Positions 1-9,301 of a stretch of DNA of 64,000 nt are shown piece by piece. Under the pieces are notes generated by a model that made no database searches, was not told where the DNA came from, and worked only from the letters and a program-made list of their open reading frames with translations. The stretch covers positions 248,001 to 312,000 of the forward strand of contig NZ_JNAH01000003.1 in NCBI RefSeq assembly GCF_000759885.1. Direction: 5' to 3'. Source of the stretch: Prochlorococcus marinus str. GP2 (lineage in GTDB: Bacteria > Cyanobacteriota > Cyanobacteriia > PCC-6307 > Cyanobiaceae). A program made the translations under genes and the position numbers. Numbering within the stretch: the stretch's first letter is position 1; each line of letters opens with the position of its first letter.

Positions 1-640
1 CAATTACATTATTTTTAAAAACTAAAGTAGCATTGACATAATCTATCAATCCTTCGCTATTTCTTCCTCCAACAGCAGCTAATTTTTGTATTTTTGAGTT
101 TGCAAGCTCTAAAATAAGATCAATGTCATGAATCATTAAATCCATTACTACAGAAACATCATTTGCTCTATCTGCATGAGGACTGTGCCTCCTTGCTTCC
201 AAAACAACAATTTCTTCATTATTTACTATTTTATTTAATTCTCTAAAAGCAGGATTAAATCTTTCAATATGCCCAACTTGTAATAGACAATTACTTGCAT
301 TAGCGGCCTCTATTAAAGATTTTGCTTCCAACTCGTTTGCTGCAATTGGTTTTTCAATGAGAACGTTAGTACCTCCCTTTAGACAATCTAGTCCTACTTT
401 TTGATGAAGTAGTGTAGGTACAGCGATACAGATAGCATCAACTTTTGGAATTAGGTCCTTATAATCCTCGAACCATTCGCAATTAAACTGCTCAATAGCT
501 AATTTTCCTCTCTCTTCATTTGGATCTGCGACTCCAATGAGATTTGCATCTTTCAGTAAACTGAGTACACGAGCATGATGCCAGCCCATATTCCCTATCC
601 CTATGACTCCAACCTTTACGGGTGATGAGGTTGGTTGCAT
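1..640 (-). CDS. Gfo/Idh/MocA-family dehydrogenase (partial, 3' end outside window)
   Basis: The gene reads leftward from an ATG at 638-640 and stays open to the window edge, so the C-terminus is missing. Near the N-terminus there is a Rossmann dinucleotide loop (VGVIGIGNMGWHHARV), and at about residue 97 the family hallmark EKPIAAN, whose lysine is usually catalytic. A later HDIDLILEL segment fits the substrate domain. Members are NAD(P)-dependent sugar or inositol dehydrogenases, or biliverdin-reductase-like enzymes; the substrate cannot be told from this part. It is followed, in transcription order, by sequence outside the window. Confidence 0.9.
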   Translation of the reverse strand, partial: MQPTSSPVKVGVIGIGNMGWHHARVLSLLKDANLIGVADPNEERGKLAIEQFNCEWFEDYKDLIPKVDAICIAVPTLLHQKVGLDCLKGGTNVLIEKPIAANELEAKSLIEAANASNCLLQVGHIERFNPAFRELNKIVNNEEIVVLEARRHSPHADRANDVSVVMDLMIHDIDLILELANSKIQKLAAVGGRNSEGLIDYVNATLVFKNNVI

Positions 641-690
641 AATTCCAAATTTAAATATTATTTATTATTATCCTCTATGGGGCGCCACAT

Positions 691-1959
691 TTAGCTTTTG
701 GGAAGAATTATTTTAACACGATCAATTTTCGGACCTGACATAGAAATAACTTCAAATTTAGTTTTATTAAACTCTAAAACGTCGCCAATTTTTGGAACCA
801 TTTGAAATTTTTCTAAAAGAAATCCAGCAAGGGTATGATAGTCTGCACCCTCTGGAATAGAACATCCTAACTTTTTATTGATATCTATAATTTCTGATTT
901 TCCAGCTATTGACCATTTTTTAGAAAAATTATCTAACATTCTCATATCTGAATAAACTCTATTGTTAAGCATTTCCTCTCCAACTATTTCTCCATTTAAA
1001 TCAGCTGCAGTTATGAGCCCCTCTGTTCCACCGTGTTCATCAACTACAAGTAAGAAAGGATTGTAGTCTCTTACTATCGGAAATATTTCTGCTAATGAAC
1101 ATGTTTCTATTATTTTTGTCACTGGTAAAAGGAAGGGCTCCAACAATGTATCAGCTTCCATTTCACTCTTTGATATTGGCTTAGCTAAATAACGTAAATC
1201 TAATACACCTAATACATCATCTAAAGACTCACCAATCACAAAGAAGCGTGCATGGCGAGTTTTATCTACTTGTTTCATAAGTTCTGAAAAGGTTATGTTT
1301 TTTGGCAAAGTTACCATTTCAGATCTTGGAATCATTACTTCTTTTACCTGCGTATCTTTTAGAGCAAAAACTCCTTCAAGAATATTCTTTTCATCTGGTT
1401 TTAAACCAGTAACGTTATCTGTCTCTATAAGAGTTTCTAATTCGCTTGCGGATAAAGCCGAATTTAAAGAATCCCATTTGTTATTTAAATTGAATAAGCC
1501 TAAACAAGCGCTTACAAAGAATTCGATTATTGTAATTATTGGTTGCATGCCTTTTCTTACTGCATCGAATATGGTGGTTAACCTTAGTGCAGCAGATTCT
1601 GGATTATTAATTACTAAGGCCTTAGGAATTAGTCCAGAGACCAGAGTAACTACTAAAACCACAAATAAAAAAAGCATAAGATCATAAAATCTATTTTGTA
1701 AAATATTTCTTTTCCAATAATCATTTGCCATGCTATTACTGAGCCACCCAATAGCAATCAATGAAATTGTTACTCCAAATTGAGATGCAATTAAGGAGGA
1801 TCTAAATCTTTTTTGAATTTTTAGAATAGAAAATGCTCCTTTCTTTTTTTCTTCTATTAGCCTTAAAACTTGGCTTGGCCTTATTAGTAAAAAAGATAGT
1901 TCACTAGCTGCGAAAAAAGCTGGGAAAAATAATATTATTAAAAGAAGAGTTATTTTCAT
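691..1959 (-). CDS. CNNM/HlyC-CorC-type CBS-domain membrane protein
   Basis: A 422-residue protein with the order of the hemolysin C/CorC (CNNM) family. An N-terminal DUF21 membrane domain (about 1-170) has hydrophobic segments at about 3-20, 55-75, 92-112 and 137-155. A CBS pair follows at about 205-325 (VKEVMIPRSEMVTLP and DEHGGTEGLITAADL are typical), then a CorC_HlyC domain at about 335-420. Such proteins are linked to Mg2+/Co2+ efflux or homeostasis in the inner membrane; that role is known for the family and not shown here. It lies just downstream, on the same strand, of the tRNA-Met gene. Confidence 0.9.
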   Translation of the reverse strand: MKITLLLIILFFPAFFAASELSFLLIRPSQVLRLIEEKKKGAFSILKIQKRFRSSLIASQFGVTISLIAIGWLSNSMANDYWKRNILQNRFYDLMLFLFVVLVVTLVSGLIPKALVINNPESAALRLTTIFDAVRKGMQPIITIIEFFVSACLGLFNLNNKWDSLNSALSASELETLIETDNVTGLKPDEKNILEGVFALKDTQVKEVMIPRSEMVTLPKNITFSELMKQVDKTRHARFFVIGESLDDVLGVLDLRYLAKPISKSEMEADTLLEPFLLPVTKIIETCSLAEIFPIVRDYNPFLLVVDEHGGTEGLITAADLNGEIVGEEMLNNRVYSDMRMLDNFSKKWSIAGKSEIIDINKKLGCSIPEGADYHTLAGFLLEKFQMVPKIGDVLEFNKTKFEVISMSGPKIDRVKIILPKS

Positions 1960-1977
1960 TCAATGACAAATGAATAA

Positions 1978-2050
1978 TGGGGGTGGCGAGGATCGAACTC
2001 GCCTTAGCCAAATTATGAGTTTGGTGCATTCACCAGATTGCTACACCCCC
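1978..2050 (-). tRNA. tRNA-Met (anticodon CAT)
   Basis: On the minus strand a 73-nt cloverleaf can be drawn. The acceptor stem GGGGGTG pairs with CACCCCC, the anticodon stem CCAAA/TTTGG encloses the loop CTCATAA (anticodon CAT), and the T arm is GCGAG-TTCGATC-CTCGC. The discriminator is A and CCA is not encoded. A fully paired first base pair (G-C) argues for the elongator rather than the initiator form. Confidence 0.95.
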
Positions 2051-2191
2051 AATGGGATTTATGTAATTTTAAATTACATTGAATTTCAATATACAATATA
2101 AAAATAATATTTCAAAAAAAACCTCATTAGGAAGTTTTTGTGAGATTTCTTTTTTTCTTCTAATCTTTAGATATAAATTTAACTTTTACTA

Positions 2192-2752
2192 ATGGGCAAA
2201 TTTTCAGATAAGTATGATTTAAAAAAAGCAAAATTGTTAAAACAGTTAATTGAAAAATCTTATAAGAAAGGAAACTTCACTTTATCTTCAGGAAAAAAAA
2301 GCATTCATTACTTGAACTGTAAACCAGTTTCATTAAATGGCGAAGGCTTAAACTTAATAAGTGATTTATTTTTAGAGTTAAAGGACTCAAGATCAAAAGC
2401 TGTAGCAGGATTGACATTAGGTGCAGACCCTATAGTAAGTGGATTAATTCTAAAAGCCGCTTTGCATGGGCTAGACCTTGATGGGTTAATAATTCGTAAA
2501 GAAGTCAAAAAATATGGTACCAAAGCTGGAATAGAGGGCCCCTCATTAGAAGAAGGAACTTTGGTAACTGTTTTAGAGGATGTTGTTACTACTGCTGGTT
2601 CAGTGATAAAAGCTATAAAAAAGTTACGCGAAAATAATTATGTTGTTGAGGAAGTTTTGTCTATAGTTGATAGGCAAGAAGGGGGATTAGAAGCCCTTGA
2701 AGATGAAAATGTCAAATTAAAAAGTCTTTTTACAATAAAAGACTTTTTATGA
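2192..2752 (+). CDS. pyrE: Orotate phosphoribosyltransferase
   Basis: The 186-residue protein makes orotidine 5'-phosphate from orotate and PRPP in pyrimidine synthesis. The PRPP-binding signature is clear at about 124-138 ([15 protein letters not shown]), and the basic loop at 102-110 (RKEVKKYGT) matches the mobile catalytic loop. An N-terminal segment ([17 protein letters not shown]) fits the orotate site. Length is normal for a bacterial PyrE. It ends 10 bp before the downstream YgfZ-like gene on the same strand, so the two are probably co-transcribed. Confidence 0.93.
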   Translation: MGKFSDKYDLKKAKLLKQLIEKSYKKGNFTLSSGKKSIHYLNCKPVSLNGEGLNLISDLFLELKDSRSKAVAGLTLGADPIVSGLILKAALHGLDLDGLIIRKEVKKYGTKAGIEGPSLEEGTLVTVLEDVVTTAGSVIKAIKKLRENNYVVEEVLSIVDRQEGGLEALEDENVKLKSLFTIKDFL

Positions 2753-2762
2753 TTATTTTAAA

Positions 2763-3599
2763 ATGCAAGAAATAAAAAAAAAGTTTTGGCTTGAAAAATT
2801 TGATTGTTTTTCTGTTACTGGATTAGATGCCAGGAAATTTTTGAATGGCATAACAACTAGTAATATTCTTAATTCAGAAAATAAAGTTATCAAAACTTGT
2901 TGGCTAACTCCAAATGGAGTTCTAAGGGCATTAATTGAAATTAATTTATTAGAAAGAAACTTAGAAGTAATTATCTTGGCGGGTAACACTCATGAAATAA
3001 TTAATTACTTTAATCAAATTATTTTCCCAGCGGATGATGTCCTTTTAAGTGAACCTTTCTTGATAAATAGAATTCAGGAAATTGATGAATCTACTTCATG
3101 GAGATCTTACCTGCCTATTTTCTTCAAAACAGAAGATAAAGACTTTGAAATATATAAAAATAAACTAAATTTACTAAATCCCAATGATTTAAAACTTTGG
3201 AAGATTAATCAGGCGATACCATCCTTAGAAATGGAAATAAACGGAAAAAATAATCCTCTTGAGCTTGGATTACAAGATCTTATAGATTTTAATAAAGGTT
3301 GTTATTTAGGGCAAGAAACAATGTCAAAAATAAAAAATGTTTCTTCTTTAAAACAGGAAATAAGAATTTGGAAATCATTTGAACCTAATTTAAATTTAGA
3401 TTTTGAAGATAAAAATTTATATATAAATTCTGCCAAGGATATTTCTGTAGGCAAAATCACTAGTTTTTTCAAATCAGATAATCAGATAAAAGGTTTAGCA
3501 ATGATAAAAAGAAAATATTTAGAAGAAGGAAGTTATTTTTTTTCAGAAATTTTTGGAAAAATTATTATTAATAAATCTGTAGGTTCAATTTTTCTTTAA
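2763..3599 (+). CDS. YgfZ/GcvT-like folate-binding protein
   Basis: A 278-residue protein with the YgfZ signature KGCYLGQE at 178-185, next to a FNKG segment. In Escherichia coli YgfZ binds tetrahydrofolate and supports assembly or repair of Fe-S clusters; the same role is inferred here from family membership. The N-terminal half (FSVTGLDARKFLNGITTSN) resembles the aminomethyltransferase fold. It follows pyrE by 10 bp, and its 3' end overlaps the convergent nuclease gene by 15 bp. Confidence 0.85.
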   Translation: MQEIKKKFWLEKFDCFSVTGLDARKFLNGITTSNILNSENKVIKTCWLTPNGVLRALIEINLLERNLEVIILAGNTHEIINYFNQIIFPADDVLLSEPFLINRIQEIDESTSWRSYLPIFFKTEDKDFEIYKNKLNLLNPNDLKLWKINQAIPSLEMEINGKNNPLELGLQDLIDFNKGCYLGQETMSKIKNVSSLKQEIRIWKSFEPNLNLDFEDKNLYINSAKDISVGKITSFFKSDNQIKGLAMIKRKYLEEGSYFFSEIFGKIIINKSVGSIFL

Positions 3600-5003
3600 T
3601 TGATTTTTGATTAAATATTCTGCAATTTGAAGAGTAGCTAAACAATCATCTTTATTATATTGGACAATTTTTTTTAAAAATATTTCGTTTTCTGTAATTT
3701 GATATTGAATCCACCAATAAAGGGCTTTTGAGCCACTAACATTTTTCTGCATCCATTCAAATCCAAGCCAATTAGAAACAGTTTTTAAGCTGTAGTTTTT
3801 TAGTGGTAATATCCAAGACTTTCGTATTAAGGTATGTAAGTCTATAAATCTTGAAGTAAGTGAATCAATTTCTTCAAAACTAAAATTTAGGGTTTTAGCA
3901 ATATTAATTATTGCTATCTTTTCAGTTTCTCCGTAATGTAATACTGGCCATTCCTTATGTGAAAAAAGTATTTCAATAATTTTCGTGTAAGATTCAATTT
4001 TATTTTTTTTTAGATTAAAAATTGGTTTATAAATAAGATCTTCTTTTTTTGTAAACAAATTATTTACTTTTAAAAAACCATATAAAAAGTCATGCTTTTC
4101 ATCTGGACTTGACTCAATATCAAATATATAAAATCCCGAGCGTGTTTTTTCTAGTATAATATTAGTATCATTTTTATTGGAAATAAGATAAGGTTCCCCA
4201 GAAATATAAGCTTGTGTTTGCTTTACAAATAAGGACGCTTTTTGATACTTTTGATCGTTGAATATAGATAATTTCTCTCCAAGTTTTTTTTCGCTATACG
4301 AAGCTAATGTTTGGGTATCAGATATTCCATTTGTTATGAGTAATGATGCCGTTTTGGATCCTATTCCATCTATATCTGTTAGATATCCGTTTTCTCTTGC
4401 TTCTTTGTCGCAAAATTTTTGCCATGAACAAATAGTACATTTTTTTCTATCTTGAGTTATTTCTGGCATAAATCCCTCCAAGCATTCATTCAAACTTAAT
4501 AAAACATTCAAAACCTTTTTTCTTAATTTTTTATTTAAACGAATTTCTTCAACATTTACTTTTTTATAAAAATTTGAAATTACTAATCCTTTCTCAATTT
4601 GTGATTCTTGAAAAGATTCCAATAGCATAGAACTAAAAGCTAAGTCGAATAAATGTTCTTTAGTGGTTTTGTGGCCTAACTTATAAACAGCAGGTAAATA
4701 TTTATATTGTCCCCATTTACTTTTACCTTTAGTCTTTATAAGTAATTGTGGACTTATCTCTGCGTTAATATTTGGGAAAAGATTCCCTTTGATTTTCAAA
4801 CCAATTACCCCTTGATAACCATTTTCACAGGCTTTTAATCCTGTGTATATTTCACCATTACATAATTTAGAGAAAATTTGATATTGGCGAACTTTATCTA
4901 TGGCTTTATGAGCAGACCAAACTTGATAAGATTTTTCACCCTTAAAATCTAGCCATGCTTTTCTTTTGCATCTTGTAAAACTTTTTAAATGAAGAGAATT
5001 CAA
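3585..5003 (-). CDS. TM0106-type RecB-like nuclease with RNase H-like domain
   Basis: The 472-residue protein resembles the TM0106 RecB-family nuclease group. Cys12 (FTRCKRKAWLD) together with Cys189, Cys192 and Cys198 (KKCTICSWQKFC) makes an apparent four-cysteine Fe-S site like that of RecB/Cas4-type nucleases. A helix-hairpin-helix-like segment (LTDIDGIGSKTASLL) follows at about 208-222. The C-terminal half carries a DEDD-type exonuclease pattern: DIES near 294, DLHTL, and a late YNKDDCLATL. The likely role is DNA repair or processing, but the substrate is unknown. It stands alone, without transposon or CRISPR context. Confidence 0.8.
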   Translation of the reverse strand: MNSLHLKSFTRCKRKAWLDFKGEKSYQVWSAHKAIDKVRQYQIFSKLCNGEIYTGLKACENGYQGVIGLKIKGNLFPNINAEISPQLLIKTKGKSKWGQYKYLPAVYKLGHKTTKEHLFDLAFSSMLLESFQESQIEKGLVISNFYKKVNVEEIRLNKKLRKKVLNVLLSLNECLEGFMPEITQDRKKCTICSWQKFCDKEARENGYLTDIDGIGSKTASLLITNGISDTQTLASYSEKKLGEKLSIFNDQKYQKASLFVKQTQAYISGEPYLISNKNDTNIILEKTRSGFYIFDIESSPDEKHDFLYGFLKVNNLFTKKEDLIYKPIFNLKKNKIESYTKIIEILFSHKEWPVLHYGETEKIAIINIAKTLNFSFEEIDSLTSRFIDLHTLIRKSWILPLKNYSLKTVSNWLGFEWMQKNVSGSKALYWWIQYQITENEIFLKKIVQYNKDDCLATLQIAEYLIKNQLKKN

Positions 5004-5083
5004 ATTATTTTTTAAGGGCGGTTTTAAAATTTACTCATATAAATTATTATAGGTAATTAAAATGAATCAAGGAAATTTTAAAT

Positions 5084-6538
5084 TTGACAGCTGATAAATT
5101 AGATAAGATAAAATTTGGAACTGACGGGTGGAGAGGAATTATTGGATTTGATTTTAATTTATCCAATCTTTCAAGAGTTGTAGTCGCTGCATGCCAGGAG
5201 TTGCATTATCAATACTACAAAGAAGTTAATTCAAAGAAAATTATTATTGGATATGATCGTAGATTTATGGCTTGTGAATTCGCGAAGCAAATAGTACCTT
5301 TTGTAAGAGGATGTGGTTTCGAACCGATCTTATCTGATGGTTTTGTTACAACACCTTCTTGTAGTTTCTATGCAAAAGAAGTTGGTTGTCTTGGAGCGTT
5401 AGTAATTACAGCAAGTCATAATCCATATAATTGGCTAGGTCTAAAAATAAAGAGCTTTAATGGATGTTCTGTTGACGAATCTTTTACAAGTGAAGTTGAA
5501 AAAAGATTAATGCTTGGAAATTCAATTGAAAAAATAGATGGTCTTAATCAATTGGTAGATATTAAGAAATTTCACTTAGATAGAATTAAATCCCTTTTCG
5601 ATATTGACTTTATTTCTAAAAGATTGAAAAAAATGAAATTGAGAATTTTTGTAGATTCTATGCATGGTTCAGCTGCAAATTGTATGGCTGAGATTTTTGC
5701 TTCTAATGATTTAGAAGTTATTTCAGAAATTAGGAAAGATGCTGATCCTTTTTTTGGAGGAAAACCTCCTGAGCCTCTTTTTAATTATGCAGATGATCTA
5801 AAACAAACACTAATGAAAAATTCAATAAATGAAGTGAAAACTTTAGGAATTATATTTGATGGTGATGGGGATAGAATTGCGGCAATTGATGAAAAAGGAA
5901 GATACTCTAGTACGCAAGATTTACTCCCATACTTTATAAGCTATTTGGGCGAAATTAAAAATAATTCTTATCCAGTTATAAAGACTGTTAGTGGTTCAGA
6001 TATTATTAAAAATATATCAGAGAGTCAAAATAGAGATGTTTTTGAACTTCCAGTTGGCTTTAAATATATTGCTGAAAAAATGATTAAAGAAAAAATATTT
6101 ATTGGAGGAGAGGAATCTGGGGGAGTTGGTTTTGGTGACTTTATGCCTGAAAGAGATGCTCTATATGCAGCGATGGTTTTATTAAATGGAATTGCTGAAA
6201 AATCTCAATATTTATATGAAACCTTAGATGAAATTCAAGAAGATTTTGGGCCAAGTTTTTATAAAAGAATTGATATTAAATTTCCAAATCAGTCAGAAAA
6301 AAATAATGTAAAAGAATTTATCATAGATAATATTCCTGAGAATATTAATAATCACAAGTTAAAAAGTATCTCAAAGATCGATGGAATAAAGTTGAGAATT
6401 GATAAAAATTTTTGGCTTCTTTTTAGGTTTTCAGGAACGGAACCTCTTTTAAGGTTATATTGTGAAGCACCAAAAGAATCTTATTTATATGAGTTATTAG
6501 AATGGGGTCAAGTATTTATAAATTTGGTAGGAAAATAA
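5084..6538 (+). CDS. Phosphoglucomutase/phosphomannomutase family protein
   Basis: The 484-residue protein belongs to the alpha-D-phosphohexomutase family, which interconverts 1- and 6-phosphosugars. The phosphoserine loop TASHNP lies at 109-114 (Ser111), the Mg2+ loop DGDGDR at 259-264, the sugar-binding GGEESGG near 342-348, and the phosphate-binding RFSGTEP near the C-terminus. All four signature loops are intact. The proposed start is a TTG at 5084, since no in-frame ATG precedes the conserved FGTDGWRG. Specificity for glucose, mannose or glucosamine phosphate cannot be decided. The XTP/dITP pyrophosphatase gene starts 3 nt downstream. Confidence 0.92.
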   Translation: MTADKLDKIKFGTDGWRGIIGFDFNLSNLSRVVVAACQELHYQYYKEVNSKKIIIGYDRRFMACEFAKQIVPFVRGCGFEPILSDGFVTTPSCSFYAKEVGCLGALVITASHNPYNWLGLKIKSFNGCSVDESFTSEVEKRLMLGNSIEKIDGLNQLVDIKKFHLDRIKSLFDIDFISKRLKKMKLRIFVDSMHGSAANCMAEIFASNDLEVISEIRKDADPFFGGKPPEPLFNYADDLKQTLMKNSINEVKTLGIIFDGDGDRIAAIDEKGRYSSTQDLLPYFISYLGEIKNNSYPVIKTVSGSDIIKNISESQNRDVFELPVGFKYIAEKMIKEKIFIGGEESGGVGFGDFMPERDALYAAMVLLNGIAEKSQYLYETLDEIQEDFGPSFYKRIDIKFPNQSEKNNVKEFIIDNIPENINNHKLKSISKIDGIKLRIDKNFWLLFRFSGTEPLLRLYCEAPKESYLYELLEWGQVFINLVGK

Positions 6539-6540
6539 GG

Positions 6541-7116
6541 ATGAAAAATTTATTATTAGCGAGTAAGAATAAAGGTAAAATTGAAGAATATAAGAAATTG
6601 CTTGCTGGAGTTAATTGTAAATTATTACTCCAGCCAGAATCATTAGAAGTTGAAGAGGATGGACTGACATTTAGAGATAATGCAATTAAAAAAGCGAGTA
6701 AAGTTTCAAGCGAAACGAATAATTTTGCAATAGCAGATGATTCAGGAATTTGTATTGAAGCACTAGGTGGTAAGCCTGGCATTTACTCATCTAGATATGC
6801 AGAAAATGATCAGAAGAGAATTGAACGAGTTTTAAGAGAACTTGATGGAGTTCAAAATAGAAGTGCTTTCTTTATTGCTAATATTTGTGTTTGTTCCCCA
6901 AATGGTGAAGTGATTATTGAATCTGAGGCCAAATGTCATGGCAATATTATTTTTAACCCCAGAGGCAAAAGTGGTTTTGGGTATGACCCAATTTTTGAGG
7001 AGAGTTCTACCAGATTAACTTTCGCAGAAATGAATAATGATATTAAAGACTCTTGTAGCCATAGAGGTAAAGCATTAAAAAAAATTATTCCAGATTTAAT
7101 TGAAATTTTTTCTTAA
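6541..7116 (+). CDS. rdgB: XTP/dITP (non-canonical purine NTP) pyrophosphatase
   Basis: The 191-residue RdgB/HAM1 protein hydrolyses ITP, dITP and XTP to keep deaminated purines out of DNA and RNA. It has ASKNKGK at 7-13, the acidic DDSG at 66-69, GGKPGIYSSRYA at 76-87, and GFGYDPIF in the second half. I start at the ATG at 6541 rather than 39 nt upstream because the family begins directly with the nucleotide loop. An AGG lies just in front and the previous gene stops 2 nt before the ATG, so coupling is likely. Confidence 0.93.
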   Translation: MKNLLLASKNKGKIEEYKKLLAGVNCKLLLQPESLEVEEDGLTFRDNAIKKASKVSSETNNFAIADDSGICIEALGGKPGIYSSRYAENDQKRIERVLRELDGVQNRSAFFIANICVCSPNGEVIIESEAKCHGNIIFNPRGKSGFGYDPIFEESSTRLTFAEMNNDIKDSCSHRGKALKKIIPDLIEIFS

Positions 7117-7118
7117 AT

Positions 7119-8603
7119 TCAATTAATCCAAGATCCATGAAGGCCATGAGGAATTGAAATGGGTAATTCATAAACAGCTAATTCTTTTAAGTCTTTTGCA
7201 TCTAATATCACTAAATCGCTTCCTCTTCTTTCTCCGTTCCATAAAAGTATAAATAAAAATCCCTCATCTTCTTTTGAAGAGTTTTCTGATGGAACCATAA
7301 TTGGTTCACTAACAAATCCACTTGGACCTGCTGACCAAAAAATCTCTTCCTTAGAAGTTAAATTTATTTTTTTTATTGCTTGAAGTGGTGCGTTCCCCAG
7401 CTTTTGAGCTGTGCTTGCCATCCAACTAAAAGTTGATTTTAATCCTAAGTTTTTAGGATTAACAACAGCAAATTCACAACATTGTTCACTGAAAGTTTCA
7501 AGTTCACAAGTTTTTGTCTTTAGATCGATAATTGATCTTTTCAGTTTTCCTTCTGGATATTTATCAAAGTCAATATCCCTAAAATTCTCGTCTGGACCAA
7601 CTGATGGGAAATCATCATAAAAAATACTATCTAATACGATTTTGGAATCTTTTTCAAATGCGTTTACATGATGAAAAACGAATCCTTCTGGAGCATCTAT
7701 TGTTAAAGGATGCTGTCCTCTAAATAATCCACTTTCTCTGGGGATGATAAAAAACTTTGCCTTTTTATTTGGGTTTGACTTTAGACATTGTGCTGCTCCT
7801 CTTTGACCCATTACAAATGGAAGAGGATTGAAATCAATAGCATTCTGTAAAAATATTGCCCAATTAGTTGTAATTGCGAAATCATGAAGGAATGCAAAGC
7901 CATTAAAGGTATCTTTTCTGTCAAAAATGAGCTCTCCAGAATTTGTACCAGCATTATCAAATTCCATTAATCTAATGGTACTTTTTGGCCCGGTTTGTAC
8001 TCCAAAAGTGACTAAAAGTTCTGAAGATGCATTTGAGTTTAGGTCTGTTTTGGGATGAGCACTGAATGCTTCGTTCGGCTTGAGTACTCCTTTTAATGTC
8101 GTTAAACCAATAGTTTCAAGACTATCAGGATCCATTGCATGTGGACCTGCTGCTTCCCATAATGCGAGAATTTCATCTCCTAATTTAATGACATGTGTAT
8201 TAGCGATATTCTTGAATTTTAAATCTAATGCATTATTTAAAATTCCTCCATTTTTTTGTGTTCCAAAAACACCTCTATAAATAAATTTATCTATTTTTTC
8301 TTCTTCCAAATAGCCTTTAGTTTTAACAAATCTATTTGTTAAGAATGGCTGGCCATTTTCGAATTTTATGGATGTTATCATCCCATCGCCATCAAATGGA
8401 TGGTGAACCCATTGTCCACCTCTCTCTAATATTCCTGGCCCATTTCTTAATAATGTACCATTCAAGTTTTTAATATTATTACCTTTGCTAATTTTTAGAG
8501 GCTCTTTAGTTAGCTCCTTTTTTACATTTTGATAAGCACTTGACCAATCTTCTTTTTTAAAAATATTAAATTTATCAATTTTTTTATCTTGTAAATTAGT
8601 CAC
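7119..8603 (-). CDS. Carotenoid cleavage oxygenase (RPE65/CCD family)
   Basis: A 494-residue member of the family that cleaves carotenoids or apocarotenoids with a non-heme iron held by four histidines. HPFDGDGM near 67, GPHAMDPDSLETIG near 154, FHHVNAFE near 311 and SIPHGLHGSW at the C-terminus match conserved family blocks. Length agrees with cyanobacterial apocarotenoid 15,15'-oxygenases, but substrate and cleavage site cannot be read from sequence. It is convergent with rdgB, with 2 bp between the stops. Confidence 0.9.
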   Translation of the reverse strand: MTNLQDKKIDKFNIFKKEDWSSAYQNVKKELTKEPLKISKGNNIKNLNGTLLRNGPGILERGGQWVHHPFDGDGMITSIKFENGQPFLTNRFVKTKGYLEEEKIDKFIYRGVFGTQKNGGILNNALDLKFKNIANTHVIKLGDEILALWEAAGPHAMDPDSLETIGLTTLKGVLKPNEAFSAHPKTDLNSNASSELLVTFGVQTGPKSTIRLMEFDNAGTNSGELIFDRKDTFNGFAFLHDFAITTNWAIFLQNAIDFNPLPFVMGQRGAAQCLKSNPNKKAKFFIIPRESGLFRGQHPLTIDAPEGFVFHHVNAFEKDSKIVLDSIFYDDFPSVGPDENFRDIDFDKYPEGKLKRSIIDLKTKTCELETFSEQCCEFAVVNPKNLGLKSTFSWMASTAQKLGNAPLQAIKKINLTSKEEIFWSAGPSGFVSEPIMVPSENSSKEDEGFLFILLWNGERRGSDLVILDAKDLKELAVYELPISIPHGLHGSWIN

Positions 8604-8675
8604 AACAAAATAATCGCTTTATCTATCTTCGCCAAAAATCAATTGAATTGTGGCTGATTCGAAAAAATTCCTATG

Positions 8676-9281
8676 TTATTGTTTTTCTAACATTCCTTTA
8701 CTGCTTGGAATTGAATCAGATCTTCTTGGATCTATCTCGGTAGCCATTCTCATTGCTCTTGAAAAAGCCTTAAAGCACGCCTCAACAATGTGATGTGAAT
8801 TACTCCCTCGTATTTGATTAATATGCAGAGTAATTCCGCTGTTATTTACAAAGGCAATAAAAAACTCTCTTACTAGTTCAGTATCATAATTTCCTATTCT
8901 AGGGGCTTTTAATTGAAGATCATAAGATAGATGCGGTCTACCAGAGCAGTCTAAAGTGACTTGAACTAATGCTTCATCTAATGGTGCAAAGAAATGTCCA
9001 AATCTGCTTATTCCTTTTCTTTCTCCCAAGGCTTTTGAAAATGCTTTGCCTAATGCAATTCCTACATCTTCATTTGTATGATGATCATCAATATGGGTAT
9101 CTCCAATTGCTTTTATTTTTAGATCGAACAAACCATGACTGGATATTTGATTAAGCATATGATCTAAGAATGGTATCCCGGTATCAATCTCAGAAATTCC
9201 ATTTCCATCTAAGTTTATAAATACAGAAATATCTGTTTCATTCGTTTTTCTTTTTATTTCAGATTGCCTTAGAGATGACAT
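8676..9281 (-). CDS. hisB: Imidazoleglycerol-phosphate dehydratase
   Basis: The 201-residue protein is the single-domain HisB, without the phosphatase domain of enteric bacteria. It dehydrates imidazole glycerol phosphate in histidine synthesis. Two Mn-binding motifs are present: [10 protein letters not shown] near 66-75 and [14 protein letters not shown] near 160-173, besides the [11 protein letters not shown] block near 37-47. It lies 20 bp downstream of fabI on the same strand; the pairing has no pathway logic and probably reflects compact gene order. Confidence 0.95.
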   Translation of the reverse strand: MSSLRQSEIKRKTNETDISVFINLDGNGISEIDTGIPFLDHMLNQISSHGLFDLKIKAIGDTHIDDHHTNEDVGIALGKAFSKALGERKGISRFGHFFAPLDEALVQVTLDCSGRPHLSYDLQLKAPRIGNYDTELVREFFIAFVNNSGITLHINQIRGSNSHHIVEACFKAFSRAMRMATEIDPRRSDSIPSSKGMLEKQ

Positions 9282-9301
9282 TTTTATTCAAAAAACTTAG
9301 T

